A stretch of DNA of 64,000 bases from Costus lasius (Eukaryota > Streptophyta > Magnoliopsida > Zingiberales > Costaceae): contig CM050454.1 in assembly GCA_027563935.2 (NCBI GenBank), forward strand, positions 24,735,501 to 24,799,500. Reading direction: 5' to 3'. The first letter of the stretch is position 1, and each line of letters starts with the position of its first letter. Position numbers and translations under genes: made by a program. The notes under the pieces are model-generated. The model saw only the letters and a program-made list of their open reading frames with translations. It had not been told where the DNA came from and searched no databases. Positions 34,393 through 44,560 of the stretch are shown one piece after another.

Positions 34393-35190
34393 TCATGGCA
34401 AAGCAAGTGAATCAGTACCAAAGTAAATAACATGTAATTTTCTGCATTTTCTTTGTCCTAAAAGCTTATCCACTAATCCAAATATCCAGAGTTTCATAAA
34501 AATCAAGATTGACATGGCTTTCTCAAATATGCAGAAATCAAAATCAATACTTTCAACTCCACTAAATGGATATTCAATAATCTTCCTAAATTTATCAGAA
34601 AGCAAAATCATAAGTCCTTTCTTCAAATTTATATTTTCAATTGTAATAGGAATTTGATCAAAAGATATGAGTATTGGATCATCAAAATAACTTTTCTGTC
34701 TCAAATTAAGTTCCTCAATAAAGCATGATTTTTCAAATAGATTATAAGAGTGAACAATAGATACGGGCAAAACATTAGAGTGAGATTCAACAATGTTTAT
34801 AATATTCAAATCATTTTCAAGTTCCTCATGCACATCATCAAATAATTTGTCAATTTCAAAATTATCAACAAATTCAGAGTAAGATTTTTCTAAATTAGTC
34901 CCCTCATATCCTTCATCAGAGTTAACCATAAACAATATATTATCAAAAGAATCAATTTCATCAAAAGAGGATTTTTCAATTTCAATTTCCTCAAACTTTT
35001 CCACAAATACATTATCAAGGGAATCAATTTCAAAATCATAGTGAGATGCATTAATATCCACATAAGGCTCAATCTCAAAACAATCATAATCAGAGGAGGA
35101 ATTTTCTACATCAATTTCTTCAGTTTCCAAATCAAACTCAAGTAAACAAGATTGTTGTGCTATCTGGGTTTCTAGAATTTCAGAATTAGT
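34393..35190 (-). CDS. Acidic protein replacing pol in element E
   Basis: An open frame of about 250 codons on the minus strand continues from a Gag-like segment (LETQIAQQSCLLEFDLETEE) with no ATG at the junction. The product is very acidic and low in complexity, with two similar passages: DSLDNVFVEKFEEIEIEKSS and DEIDSFDNILFMVNSDE. After about residue 130 it becomes less acidic and more hydrophobic (VLPVSIVHSYNLFEKS, later FEKAMSILIFMKLWIFGLV). I recognise no protease, RT or integrase motif. It occupies the place of pol between the gag tail and the post-pol hairpin. The open frame amid otherwise stop-ridden DNA suggests either selection or recent origin. The function is unknown. Confidence 0.5.
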   Translation of the reverse strand, partial: TNSEILETQIAQQSCLLEFDLETEEIDVENSSSDYDCFEIEPYVDINASHYDFEIDSLDNVFVEKFEEIEIEKSSFDEIDSFDNILFMVNSDEGYEGTNLEKSYSEFVDNFEIDKLFDDVHEELENDLNIINIVESHSNVLPVSIVHSYNLFEKSCFIEELNLRQKSYFDDPILISFDQIPITIENINLKKGLMILLSDKFRKIIEYPFSGVESIDFDFCIFEKAMSILIFMKLWIFGLVDKLLGQRKCRKLHVIYFGTDSLALP

Positions 35191-35651
35191 AGTTAAAGAT
35201 TCTCTTTGAGAGGCAAACTGACTAATTATCCCTTAAGATCCTCAATTTTCTCACTTTGATTTATCATGATTTGGTTTTGATTTGACATGAATTTTTCAAG
35301 CATAGATTCTAACCTAGATTCTTCATTGTCCTCAAAGTATGGTTCAGAAACATGATTTGAGTAATCCTCATAAAAAGAAGTTTGATTTCCCTATCTAGAA
35401 TTATAATCATCATCTTGATATCATGATGAATTAGAATTTTGAGGCATTAAAATATGGCAATCAGAAGAATAAAGATCAAAATAACCACAAATATCACATC
35501 TAACAGGAGAATAAGATGTCCTAATAGGGTGTATATAAAAATCTAACTTTTCTGCAAGAGTGCACAATGAATTATTTTCATACTTACCTTGTGGCATATA
35601 TACCTCACCTCTTTCAGTTGCCCACGAGTTGTGATTAAAAGACATCTTCAA
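35191..35651 (-). pseudogene. Gag-like C-terminal fragment of element E
   Basis: The frame (35,651-35,421) begins MKMSFNHNSWATERGEVYMP, which corresponds to the NHCQW-SERG block of element D Gag. It continues to CDICGYFDLYSSDC, the cysteine motif seen in element B. After a stop near 35,421 the translation continues with SMLEKFMSNQNQ-like coiled-coil sequence and another stop near 35,235. The Gag capsid core is missing. The protein is about 100 residues and lies directly upstream of the acidic ORF. Confidence 0.65.
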
Positions 35652-35789
35652 ATCTATTAAGAACAGAAAGACTATTCAACACCAATCAATCAATCAAAAC
35701 CTTTTTTTTCAGAATATATAAAAAAATAGAAAAATATAAAACACAAGCAAATTCACAAATTTTAGAAATCACAGTTAACAAAACTAAGG

Positions 35790-35972
35790 TCCCCGGCAAC
35801 GCCGCCAAAAACTTGTTGTATCCCAACAAGTATGTAGACAAAAACTTGTTGAATCCCAACAAGTATGCAAACAAAAACTTATCTCTGGTGTCGCGGTCAA
35901 AACTTATTTTTTAGCACACGGGGACTTGTCACTCCTCGACACGGCTCCAAAAACTTGTTGTGTCACCAATCT
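35790..35972 (-). other. Primer-binding site region with tandem and scrambled copies
   Basis: On the minus strand a site like TGGCGGCGTTGCCGGGGA (35,790-35,807) has one mismatch from element D. Between it and the LTR lie two 33-bp tandem units (35,807-35,839 and 35,840-35,872, 4 differences) and a third partial unit. Each contains AAAAACTTGTTG, the normal PBS/LTR junction word. A second GGGGACTTG...CCAAAAACTTGTTG copy follows at 35,920-35,960. Confidence 0.75.
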
Positions 35973-37817
35973 TGTTGTTATTTTCACAATTGCACGGATA
36001 ATCGAAGTAATAAAATAGATATCGAACCCACAGAGACCTTATTGTTAAGTACCAAATAATTATTTTCTTACTAGCTAAGCAAATCGAATATGATGCAAGT
36101 AAATAATAAAAAGAGTGTAAAGATAAACAGAGAGATAAACTGGGACTAGGGTTTCATCCACTTTAATTTTAATGACTAGATATAAAGAAAAGGTCGTCAA
36201 ACTAATTTTATCATGATAAAGACATAATTTACTTCATAAAAGGATCATCTCACTTTCGTGCAGACGATCATGCAGGGACCAATCCTCGCTTTCACGCAAG
36301 ATCTATCCCAACGTTGAAGATAAGTAAATCATCAATCAAAGAACTCAAGAATCACTTTCGTGCATCCGAGTCTCATCACAAGTTCTACTTATGGTTCTCC
36401 AACGTTCTGATCCTCACTTTCGTGCAAGATCTCCACGTTTGACACAATAACTCAATCCTAGATTCAAATTATCTAACATGGCAATTAAACTACTAAAATC
36501 AAGAAATAAGAACTTAACCTAATTTCTTACGGTGAGTTCCTATTGTTCAATTTTAGGGTTCCAAGTTCTCAAGCAAATCACTTTTCAGTCCATATTGCGA
36601 AAACTCTATAATCATGCATGATACTAAGAAAACTAAGGAGAATTAAAGACAACTCATCACACAAGTAGAATTATCATAGCAAAATTATCATGATGAAATA
36701 AAAGTTATCTAATCATATAAAATCAAAGGGATTACACCCCATGTCCCAAAATAAGATTAAGCTTGCATGGAAAAAAAAATACAACAAACCATAGTATCAA
36801 AGTGTCAGAAATCAAAGAAAGAGGGAGAATTAACGTTACAATATGGCTGTAATAGAAATTACAACTGTAAATTGCTTGTAAACCCGCGGTGAACAATGCC
36901 GACGATGCTCCTTTATTGATTTCTCCACTGTTTGAGATTCCTTCGCTTAGAAACTTCTGTGGTGTCCTCTCCTCCTCCAAGAGAAGGTTCAGTGTTAAAA
37001 TCAAGACCTGAGGTGACCTCCACACCTCTCGGCGTGAGGTCGTACCCTAAGGACCTCTTTATCGATTGCTCCCTCGATCCCTCATAAAAATTATGGCTTT
37101 TGGTCCCTTTATCTTCTCCTCATCGAGACAAGTCCACAGCTTCTTTCGGATCTCAATTTGGATGTCTGGATCTCAAGATATGGTCCGCGCAAGAATCGGG
37201 CCTAAAAAACTCGCGTGTCCAGGTTAAAATTACGGCAGTGCCATAATTTGGTTCTATGAACATTGAGTCAAAATTACGGCCCGTGAAAAATATTATGGCA
37301 GTGCCGTAATTTTTGTAAAACTTTCTAGTTGAAAATGTCTGGAAATTATGACCCGTAAAATGGTTTACGGCAGTGCCGTAATTTCAGTGAATATCTCTGG
37401 TTTGAAAGCGCTTCAGATTACGGCCCGTGTAAATTCTTACGGCAGTTCCATAATTTTTTTAAAATCTTCTGATGAAAAATTAGCCAAAATACGGTAGTGC
37501 TCTAACATTACGGCAGCGTACGAAAATACGGTATCGTAATATATATTACAACCCTGCCGTATTTTGGTTCGTGACTCCATTTTGCTTGAAATTTATCATG
37601 TATCATCTTCTTGATGTTGTGAATTCATCCATGCATCTAGATTGCTTGAAATCGACTGAAAATTGTGTTTTTTTACTTGAAAATTATTAAAAACCAAAAA
37701 GAGTGTAGATTCCGCAATAATTGTATAAAAAGGCATAAAAACAAGCAAAAGATCATAAATATGACACAAAAAGATATAAAAATGGCATGAAATTTACTAT
37801 AAATTTAGATGTCATCA
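35973..37817 (-). mobile_element. 5' LTR of element E
   Basis: The left end TGTTGTTATTTTC is a diverged A-family boundary and the right end is GATGTCATCA. The length is 1,845 bp, as for other A-family LTRs. The dyad array is at about 37,220-37,570. Four iterations of a TCACTTTCGTGCA-like word occur at 36,248-36,425. TTGGG follows at 37,818, with no counterpart found to the left of the element. Confidence 0.85.
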
Positions 37818-38180
37818 TTGGGCAATTAAACTACTTGATGCTCTATGGGCTTACAGAACCGCATACAAGACACCCCTAGGTATGTCTCCTTTTCAAATCA
37901 TTTATACTGAATCCTATCACTTACCTGTTGAGCTTGAGCACAGGGTATTTTGGGTTGTCAAGCAAATCAATTATGACTTCAAGACAGCCAGTGAGAAGAG
38001 GAAGCTCCAACTTGATGAACTAGAAGATATGCGCCTCTACGCATACAAAAATGCCAAGATCTATAAAGCACGCACAAAACATTGGCATGATAAACGCATC
38101 CTGAAGAAATAATTTCATGAAGGTGACAAGGTGTTGCTATTCAATTCCAAACTAAGACTATTCCCATGGAACTTGGTGAC
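37818..38180 (+). pseudogene. Gypsy integrase fragment (+ strand)
   Basis: Translation gives [60 protein letters not shown] and [15 protein letters not shown], then a stop and EGDKVLLFNSKLRLFPW before the frame is lost. It is the end of the integrase core plus C-terminal region and matches element A at about 9,440-9,080. The 5' side is cut by the LTR of element E. The post-pol hairpin follows at 38,219. Confidence 0.9.
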
Positions 38181-38218
38181 TTAACAAACTGCTTATGGTC
38201 GAGCTATTGACCCTAAAC

Positions 38219-38243
38219 TAGCGCTCTTGGGAGGCAACCCAAG
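38219..38243 (+). other. Conserved post-pol hairpin motif
   Basis: TAGCGCTCTTGGGAGGC continues to AACCCAAG. The 6-bp stem CTTGGG/CCCAAG is intact around AGGCAA. It is the clearest + strand copy. Confidence 0.75.
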
Positions 38244-38434
38244 TTTATACTAGTTTACTCTTATGTTGAGATGATTTTTAGTTGTTTTTAGATGAAATCT
38301 TTTGTTGATTAGTTTTGTTTTGTTTTTCATTGCTTTAGTTTATGGATTCTAGGTGATAGTGGCCTCTTTCGTGATGTAGGAACTATTGGGAGAGCAGGAT
38401 ATTTAGGCTGGGATTTTCATGAAGAACAGAGAAC

Positions 38435-38761
38435 TTCACGGCCAGGTGAACACATCGGGGTTCACCCGTGAAGTCTATTGTAGATGGCGGAAGATTGATT
38501 TTTCACAGAAATGATTGGGTCCAGATGATGAATTCGATGTTTAGGCATGGAGTATATTGTGTTGGAACATCAGACTCATTACAGAAGACTTCACGAGTTG
38601 GTGAACCCATCGGGGTTCACCCATGATTTTGGACATGATGAAATCTTACAGAGAACTTCATGGTCTGGTGAACCCATAGGGGTTCACCTGTATTTCTGAC
38701 TGAGACAAATTCTTACAAAGAGCTTCACGGGCAGGTGAACCCTGATGTGTTCACCCGTGAT
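38435..38761. repeat. Post-pol dyad array, GGTGAAC/GTTCACC variant
   Basis: Four units of the type CACGGGCAGGTGAACCC then GGGGTTCACCCGTGA are spaced about 70-120 bp apart. The unit sequence is the one in LTR C (19,380-19,615), not the one in A-family elements. The last unit is followed directly by the copia LTR at 38,762. Confidence 0.75.
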
Positions 38762-40818
38762 TGTTGGTGTATATGCCCTAAAGACCAATGTATGGACATG
38801 GTCAGGCATTGTTTGAATGTACTTTGATAGAACTATTACTCTTTATATAGGCATGGTCGTTATTATGCAGACTTCTCTACCTGCGTTGATGTATTGAGTT
38901 GCATAAATAATGTCCCAGGAGTTTGGATTGGATCCATTCTCATAAGCTATCCCCAGACAAGGTACCTTAGCAGATATGGGACAGCTTTGGTACATGTGAG
39001 ACTGGTGTATGGGCTGGTTAGGTGCGGGGCACAGTAACGCAGACATACAGGTGCATTGGATGCACTGGAGTGATCCACCGTGAGGATTGACTTGTCTAGT
39101 CAACAAGTCAATCTCACATGCAAGAGGTTTTGCATTGATCCTTAGACTTGAGGTATTCATGTCTAGATTTGATGATGGGTATGCTTTAATACAGTCTTAC
39201 GTCTCTCCGTAACTGGGAGACCAAAACGACTGTCATTGGGCATGTCATAAGTCACGTAGAGACATGGATGACCAATAGTAGGATTTGCCCCTTCCTTCCG
39301 AGGAAGCATGATATCCACCTTGGGGCGCCCCACCTTATTGGTGCATGACAGGAAAGTGTGGCCACACTTGTTGAGTCATGACCAATGCATTGGATAATAA
39401 ACTTGAGACTAATCCAATGGCAGGATATCAGCTTAGGCAAAGGGATCTGTAATGCAATGGGAATCCTCGTTGCTTGTTAGGAGTTGTTGCCATAATGACT
39501 TAAGTCTTATGACATGGGTAGTAGTGATGTGTTGCTAGATACCCCTCACTACTTATGATGTTTACATCATTGCCATCGTCATATGGATCCTACGGGGTCA
39601 CACGTAATAGACTCTTGACGTTGCTTTAATCAGAAGCCTTATGATCAAGTTATTGGATAACTTGGATCAATTTGGAAGATTTCATCAGCGCCAATGGGCC
39701 TGATGAGTTGGAAGAAAGTTATTGGATCCAAACTTCATTTTTGGCAGGTTGACCCGAAATTGACCTAGATTGGTCACATTTGGATTAGGATTGCATTGGA
39801 TTGGATCCAATGGCTTAATCAACCCATATCATGAAGTTTGGGCTAGCTCATTATCCAATGAGGCCCAATAATAAGTTGTCATGAAGAAGGAATTGGCTTA
39901 AAGGGTATAATGGGGAGAAACCCAACCCCATTAGCGCCTAGGGGCATAATGGGGTATGGGTGGCATAAATTGCTTCCTTTGGAAGGAAGTGGCGCCTCCC
40001 CCTTCATCCTTTGATGGTATCTTGCCTCTAAGGCAAGTCTTGGGCTGATATGGCCATTGGGCAAATTAGGATAAGTTGAATGAGGTTTATGGTAAAGTCT
40101 TGAAGACTTTCCTTAGCTCAAGACTCCTTTATCCTAGCCGCCCACTTGGCATAATCCTAGCCATTGCAATAACCGCCCCTTGTCCTATTAATAGGACCCT
40201 TGTCGCCCCACTAAGTGATTGATTCATGTGGACAATATCAAGGAGGGGTGACATAACTCTTGGAGAGACTTGGAGTGCAAGTGGCGAAAGTAAATAAGGC
40301 TTGGCGCAAACTTCTTCCTTGGAGCCGCAAGTTCTTCCTCCCCTCTCTTCTTGGCGCAAGGACTCTTAGTGCTTGGTGGCATCTCCTTGCCACAAGCTCT
40401 CTCCCTTCCTTGGCCATAGGCGCACCTTGCTTGAAGGTGGCGCAAGCAAAGAAGAAGAAAGGAAGCAACTTGGCGGCATCATCTTCCTCCTCATCTCCTC
40501 TTGGCGCTTTCATCTTGGAGGTGGCGCAAGAGAAGTAAAGATACCATAAGGCTTGATTCTCTTCCCGAGGCTAGCACCAAGCGTGGAAGGGAGCAACGAT
40601 CAAGGAGTCGACGCGTGGATACTTGTAGAGGGCGAACACATGGGCGCCTTCAACATGGCTTCGACATCTAGACAAGCAAAAGAGGTACATCTCTATCACA
40701 TCCTTGTGTATACTCACTCGCATGGATCCTTGGGAAAGGAATGTGTTTCGGGTGTAATGCTTCTTCCGCTGCGTCCTGGGACTGCAAAATTTTAAATTAC
40801 ACCCGGCATTCCCCAACA
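38762..40818 (+). mobile_element. 5' LTR of a Ty1/copia element
   Basis: The LTR starts TGTTGGTGTATATGCCC and ends TTCCCCAACA (TGTTGG/CCAACA inverted ends, 2,057 bp) and is followed at once by a tRNA-iMet primer-binding site. Overlapping short frames on both strands at 40,220-40,900 are chance openings in a GC-richer part of the LTR. Confidence 0.9.
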
Positions 40819-40819
40819 G

Positions 40820-40830
40820 TGGTATCAGAG
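40820..40830 (+). promoter_or_regulatory. Primer-binding site, initiator tRNA-Met type
   Basis: TGGTATCAGAG lies one base after the LTR end. This is the standard priming site of plant copia elements. Confidence 0.92.
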
Positions 40831-42334
40831 GTACTTGCGAGAAACACAAGGTGTACATTTGCTTGTGTGAAAAATTTTTGGAAAATTTTTCGTTCATCCA
40901 TGCGCGTTTAACCTAGAAGGCGCTTTCATCCAAACTTCTTTCATCAATTTTTATGGCCGAAATTTGGATTGTGTTTATGATGGATTTAAGACCAAAGGCG
41001 CACGTAGTTTTGTCAAGTAGGACGGGCATTGTGTCTTCGGACTGGCCAGGTCTCTTGATCTGACAAAATTGCCAGCCGATAGGGTCCATGAAATCATCAT
41101 GAAACTTGATCCCAATTTTAGCATAAATTTGATAAAGAGAGTGCTTTGGATGGAGTTGGCGCATGAGGAGATAAAATTTGATTATTACGGTTTTTCAAAT
41201 TTTATATATGCGCCACTTGTCTCTTCCATGGGTTGATATGGTCATAGCGAGTGCCCTCCTGTGTTGTGAAGTGGAAGCATGTTTCCACCTGTGACGAATG
41301 CTTGTAAAATCTTTCTACCACCTGCGTGTGGTTCTCCCCTTCTTGATGTAAAAATTTTCATCTTTCCTTAGAATAGATGTAGAATTGTTTACATAAGATA
41401 GGTTAAGGTTCATCAAAGACAACAAGGTGTCTTCTTCAACTGATATCAGATTGGCGCCAGCTTTGGAAGCGTGGTGATGGACTTGCGGCTGAAGGAAGGA
41501 CACTTGCTTTCGGCTTCTGGCATGGGCTGATTTGCTTCAGGGACTCGCAACCCTTGGATGCACGATAACATGTCACATGGCTCGTGACAAGTTATGTGTA
41601 TGAAAAGGACTATGACCATATCGACCAAAAATAGCATGCCTGTGATGGTTTATTATTCTGTCCATAGCATGCCTATGATGTTTTTCCTTTTGCTGCCATA
41701 ACTATAGGAAAACTGCATGCTAGAAAAGAATAAAAATAAACATGCAAAAACTCTCAATACAATATCAAGTCGATAGCCTTCTAACGCGTAACCCTCATCA
41801 AACTATCGATCGGTGGTGTTGTGAACTGTTTCCCACCCTCGTGGGACACACCCACTTATCTTTAGGAGGTGAGTGGTGACAATGATTTCCCCAGTCCAGT
41901 TTTAACCTGGGCGTGCCTTGGCAAGGAAATTCGTTGGCCCTGGGCATAACGGTTAGGACCAGGCTTGACTAGTTTTTCATATGTCACTGACATGATGAAT
42001 CACTAGAGGCAGCTGTTGAGAGGATAGGGTTCTGTGTTGTATCCAGCCCTCGCTGGACACAGGGCGCCTAGTCTGTCTTAACTAAGAGGAATTGTGCGCG
42101 GCACAATTGGCTGGCATGCCTACCTAAGGAAGCATGGGACTCTCTGTGCATCTCAACTCACCCTCGTGAGTCGCGGAGACCTCGCATGAAATTAGGATCC
42201 TACTCATGTATTTCCAAGTTGAGTTTTGAGAGTTATCAACTTGTTAAGGAAATAGTGGGAGTATAGCATTTAATTTTAAAGTCCTTGTTAAATGCTTTAT
42301 CATAGTACTTATTTTGCTTGTTTGCTTATTGTAG
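40831..42334 (+). other. Untranslated leader of the copia element
   Basis: About 1.5 kb separate the primer-binding site from the gag start. I see no convincing coding frame. Imperfect repeats of CACCCTCGTGGGACACACC-like and CCAGCCCTCGCTGGACACA-like sequence occur at 41,830-42,180. Confidence 0.6.
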
Positions 42335-42614
42335 ATGATTCCATCTCCTGAACCTAGATTGAAACTTCTTAAAAATAAACTGGATGGAACAAATTGGACA
42401 AGATGGTTCAGACTTTTGTCCAAACTTCTAGAACATGAGAATATGGTATATCTTCTTGAAAGACCTCCAACCCAACCCTGTATATATTTTTGTACAGAGT
42501 GGGAGTGGAATGTCTATCTTGAACATTGTGTGGATAGTGAACATTACACTGCTCTTGTTTTGAGGTGCTTGACCCCTGAGGTCCAGGTTGAGTGTGATGA
42601 GATGGGGATCTATG
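42335..42614 (+). pseudogene. copia gag N-terminus, interrupted by a solo LTR
   Basis: A frame from ATG 42,335 encodes LKNKLDGTNWTRWFRLLSKL then LEHENMVYLLERPP and LTPEVQVECDEMGIY. This is the N-terminal Gag region of plant copia elements (the LxGxNYxxWxxxM type block). The frame is cut at 42,614 by the solo LTR. After the second CTATG it continues as DMIIHLRRLFTPGTSNSD (44,299-44,350). Beyond that no further Gag sequence is present because the mitochondrial-like DNA begins. Confidence 0.8.
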
Positions 42615-44293
42615 TGTTGGGGTATGCCCTTAAGGCTAATGTTTGAGGCCTTGGGATTCTTACAGTATCGTGTATAAACTCTTATGTTTATAAAGGCAAT
42701 GGTTGTTATTCAGTATGTTACATTGTCTGCTGCAATAAGTGTGCTTCTGAATAATGTCTCAATGCTGTTCAGCTTGGCTGACATGCTGTAATGTCCTTAG
42801 TCGAGATATCTTGGTTAACATGAGACAGCCTTGATATGATTGAGACTAATATGTGTTCTAATCTTATAGGATGCTTCGAGCATGGAATAAGATGTAGACT
42901 CATGGGTACATTGGATGTACTGGACAGACCCTACTAGGATATTCAATTGCTTGTCACAATGTGAATAATCCTTGTTTGCAACAAGTGGCACATGTCCTCT
43001 GACTTGAGATCACTTGTGTTTCTAAATGATGATTGTCATTGTTTTGAGGTAGTTCAATATCATTTGAAACATAGTGGTTATAGACTATCTTGGATAATGA
43101 TCATGAGTCAGGTTAGGACACTAGTGATAGATATAGGATTGTCGTCTCCTTGTTTAAGGAGTGTGATGTTCTAAAGGGGCCCCCCTGAATGAGATGATTG
43201 AGAAAGTGTATGGCCATACCCAGGTGACTATGTTCATCTGATCTAATCATGCTCATCATATTGGAGCTACAGGCTTGACACGCTTGTCCAATAAGAACAT
43301 CCAGTGGCAAAGGAAACATGTATGCCTAGTGAAGTGGATTCACACTTGTGCTGTGGTTTGGGTGTAGTCTTGGAAGACTCTTTCCTTTATATCGGGAGAC
43401 AGTGATGTGTTGCTAGATACCCCTCACTGATCGTGATAACGTAAGTTATCGTTACCGACATTTAAAGGAAACCCTTAGGGTCGCACAATTTGATGATATG
43501 GCTTACTTAAGTTAGATCGTGTGGACTGAATTGTTTTGATTCAGTTTAAAAGGAGTTTAAACTCTGATTGTAAGTGAGATCTGGTCTGATCATGTTTGAT
43601 TGATTAGGGCTTAAGATCGGTAAGCTTCGATCGAGAGTATTGATGCTGGATCGGTGAGATCAAGAGCATCAAGAGATGTATGGTTAGATCTTGAACCTTC
43701 ATGGTTCATATGAGATTTAGACGATGGCTTGGCTTGGTTCAATTTGGTCTTTGAACCAATTGCAATTGGACCGAACACAATTGAACCGGTTCACATATGT
43801 GAACGATGGTTCAATTGAATTGGCGTTTTGGATTGGTTCACATGACATAAGCGCATGGCTTCATGACTTTCCAATTTTGGAAGTCTTGTAACGCCTAAAC
43901 GCCAAATTGCCTAAACGCCTCTTGTCTTGGGAGCTCTCTCTTGTGTGGTGTATCGTTGAGACGAAGAAGAGAGCTTTCGGAAAGGAGAGGATCATCTCAT
44001 CTCCTCCATACAAAAGGATAACTTGGCATTTTTGCTAGCACAAGAATTGCGCAAGGAGGAAGCCATCATCACCTTTGTGTGCGTCTTCTTTGGAGGAGAG
44101 CCAATTCGCCCTCTTGCTTCCAAATCGCCATCCACTCATGGCCATGGTGAGATCTTCTCTTGATCTATGAAATGAATCAAAGTTGATTATATAGACATAC
44201 TACATGCGATCCTATGAAAACCCTAATTCCGCCCATGCAAGTTTTAATCTTGCGCATGCTTAGGGTTTCACCCCCTTACTTTAGGGACCAACA
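42615..44293 (+). mobile_element. Solo copia LTR with CTATG target duplication
   Basis: It begins TGTTGGGGTATGCCC and ends GGGACCAACA (1,679 bp). CTATG occurs at 42,610-42,614 and 44,294-44,298. The interrupted gag frame continues through one copy of CTATG. No primer-binding site follows. It is a diverged relative of the LTR at 38,762. Confidence 0.93.
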
Positions 44294-44298
44294 CTATG

Positions 44299-44560
44299 AT
44301 ATGATCATACATCTTCGACGTCTCTTCACACCAGGCACTTCAAATAGTGATCTAGAGAGTGTTGTTGGATCTTCTGGGTGTTTGCCTGAATCTAGGAATC
44401 CTTTATCTTTGCTTTGTGAAATCATTGGGTTTAGACATTACTTCGGTGATCCTTATTCCTTTCAAATCAAAAGGGCAGCAACATACCTTTTGTTTTTTGT
44501 TTTTTCTTTTTTGCCGCCCTAACCTATTTGGAGATGCGGTTATTCTATTCTACGAGAAAA
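44299..44560. other. Junction of nuclear-type and mitochondrial-type DNA
   Basis: Copia gag can be followed to about 44,350. By about 44,520 the DNA has the higher GC content and oligopurine-rich texture that continues to the end of the window. No target duplication, terminal repeat or shared microhomology could be assigned, so the breakpoint is known only to about 200 bp. Confidence 0.6.

Noticed and set aside
34890..35087. Second minus-strand frame inside the acidic ORF
   Set aside because: It is a frame shadow of the acidic ORF, rich in Leu/Ile/Met because the acidic codons are AT-rich.
28775..37822. A target duplication around element E
   Set aside because: AATGT or GGGAA on the left do not match TTGGG on the right. 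The left LTR is composite, so the original flank is lost.
40220..40900. Six overlapping open frames on both strands
   Set aside because: They lie inside the copia LTR whose ends and primer-binding site are clear. No motif is present in any of them.
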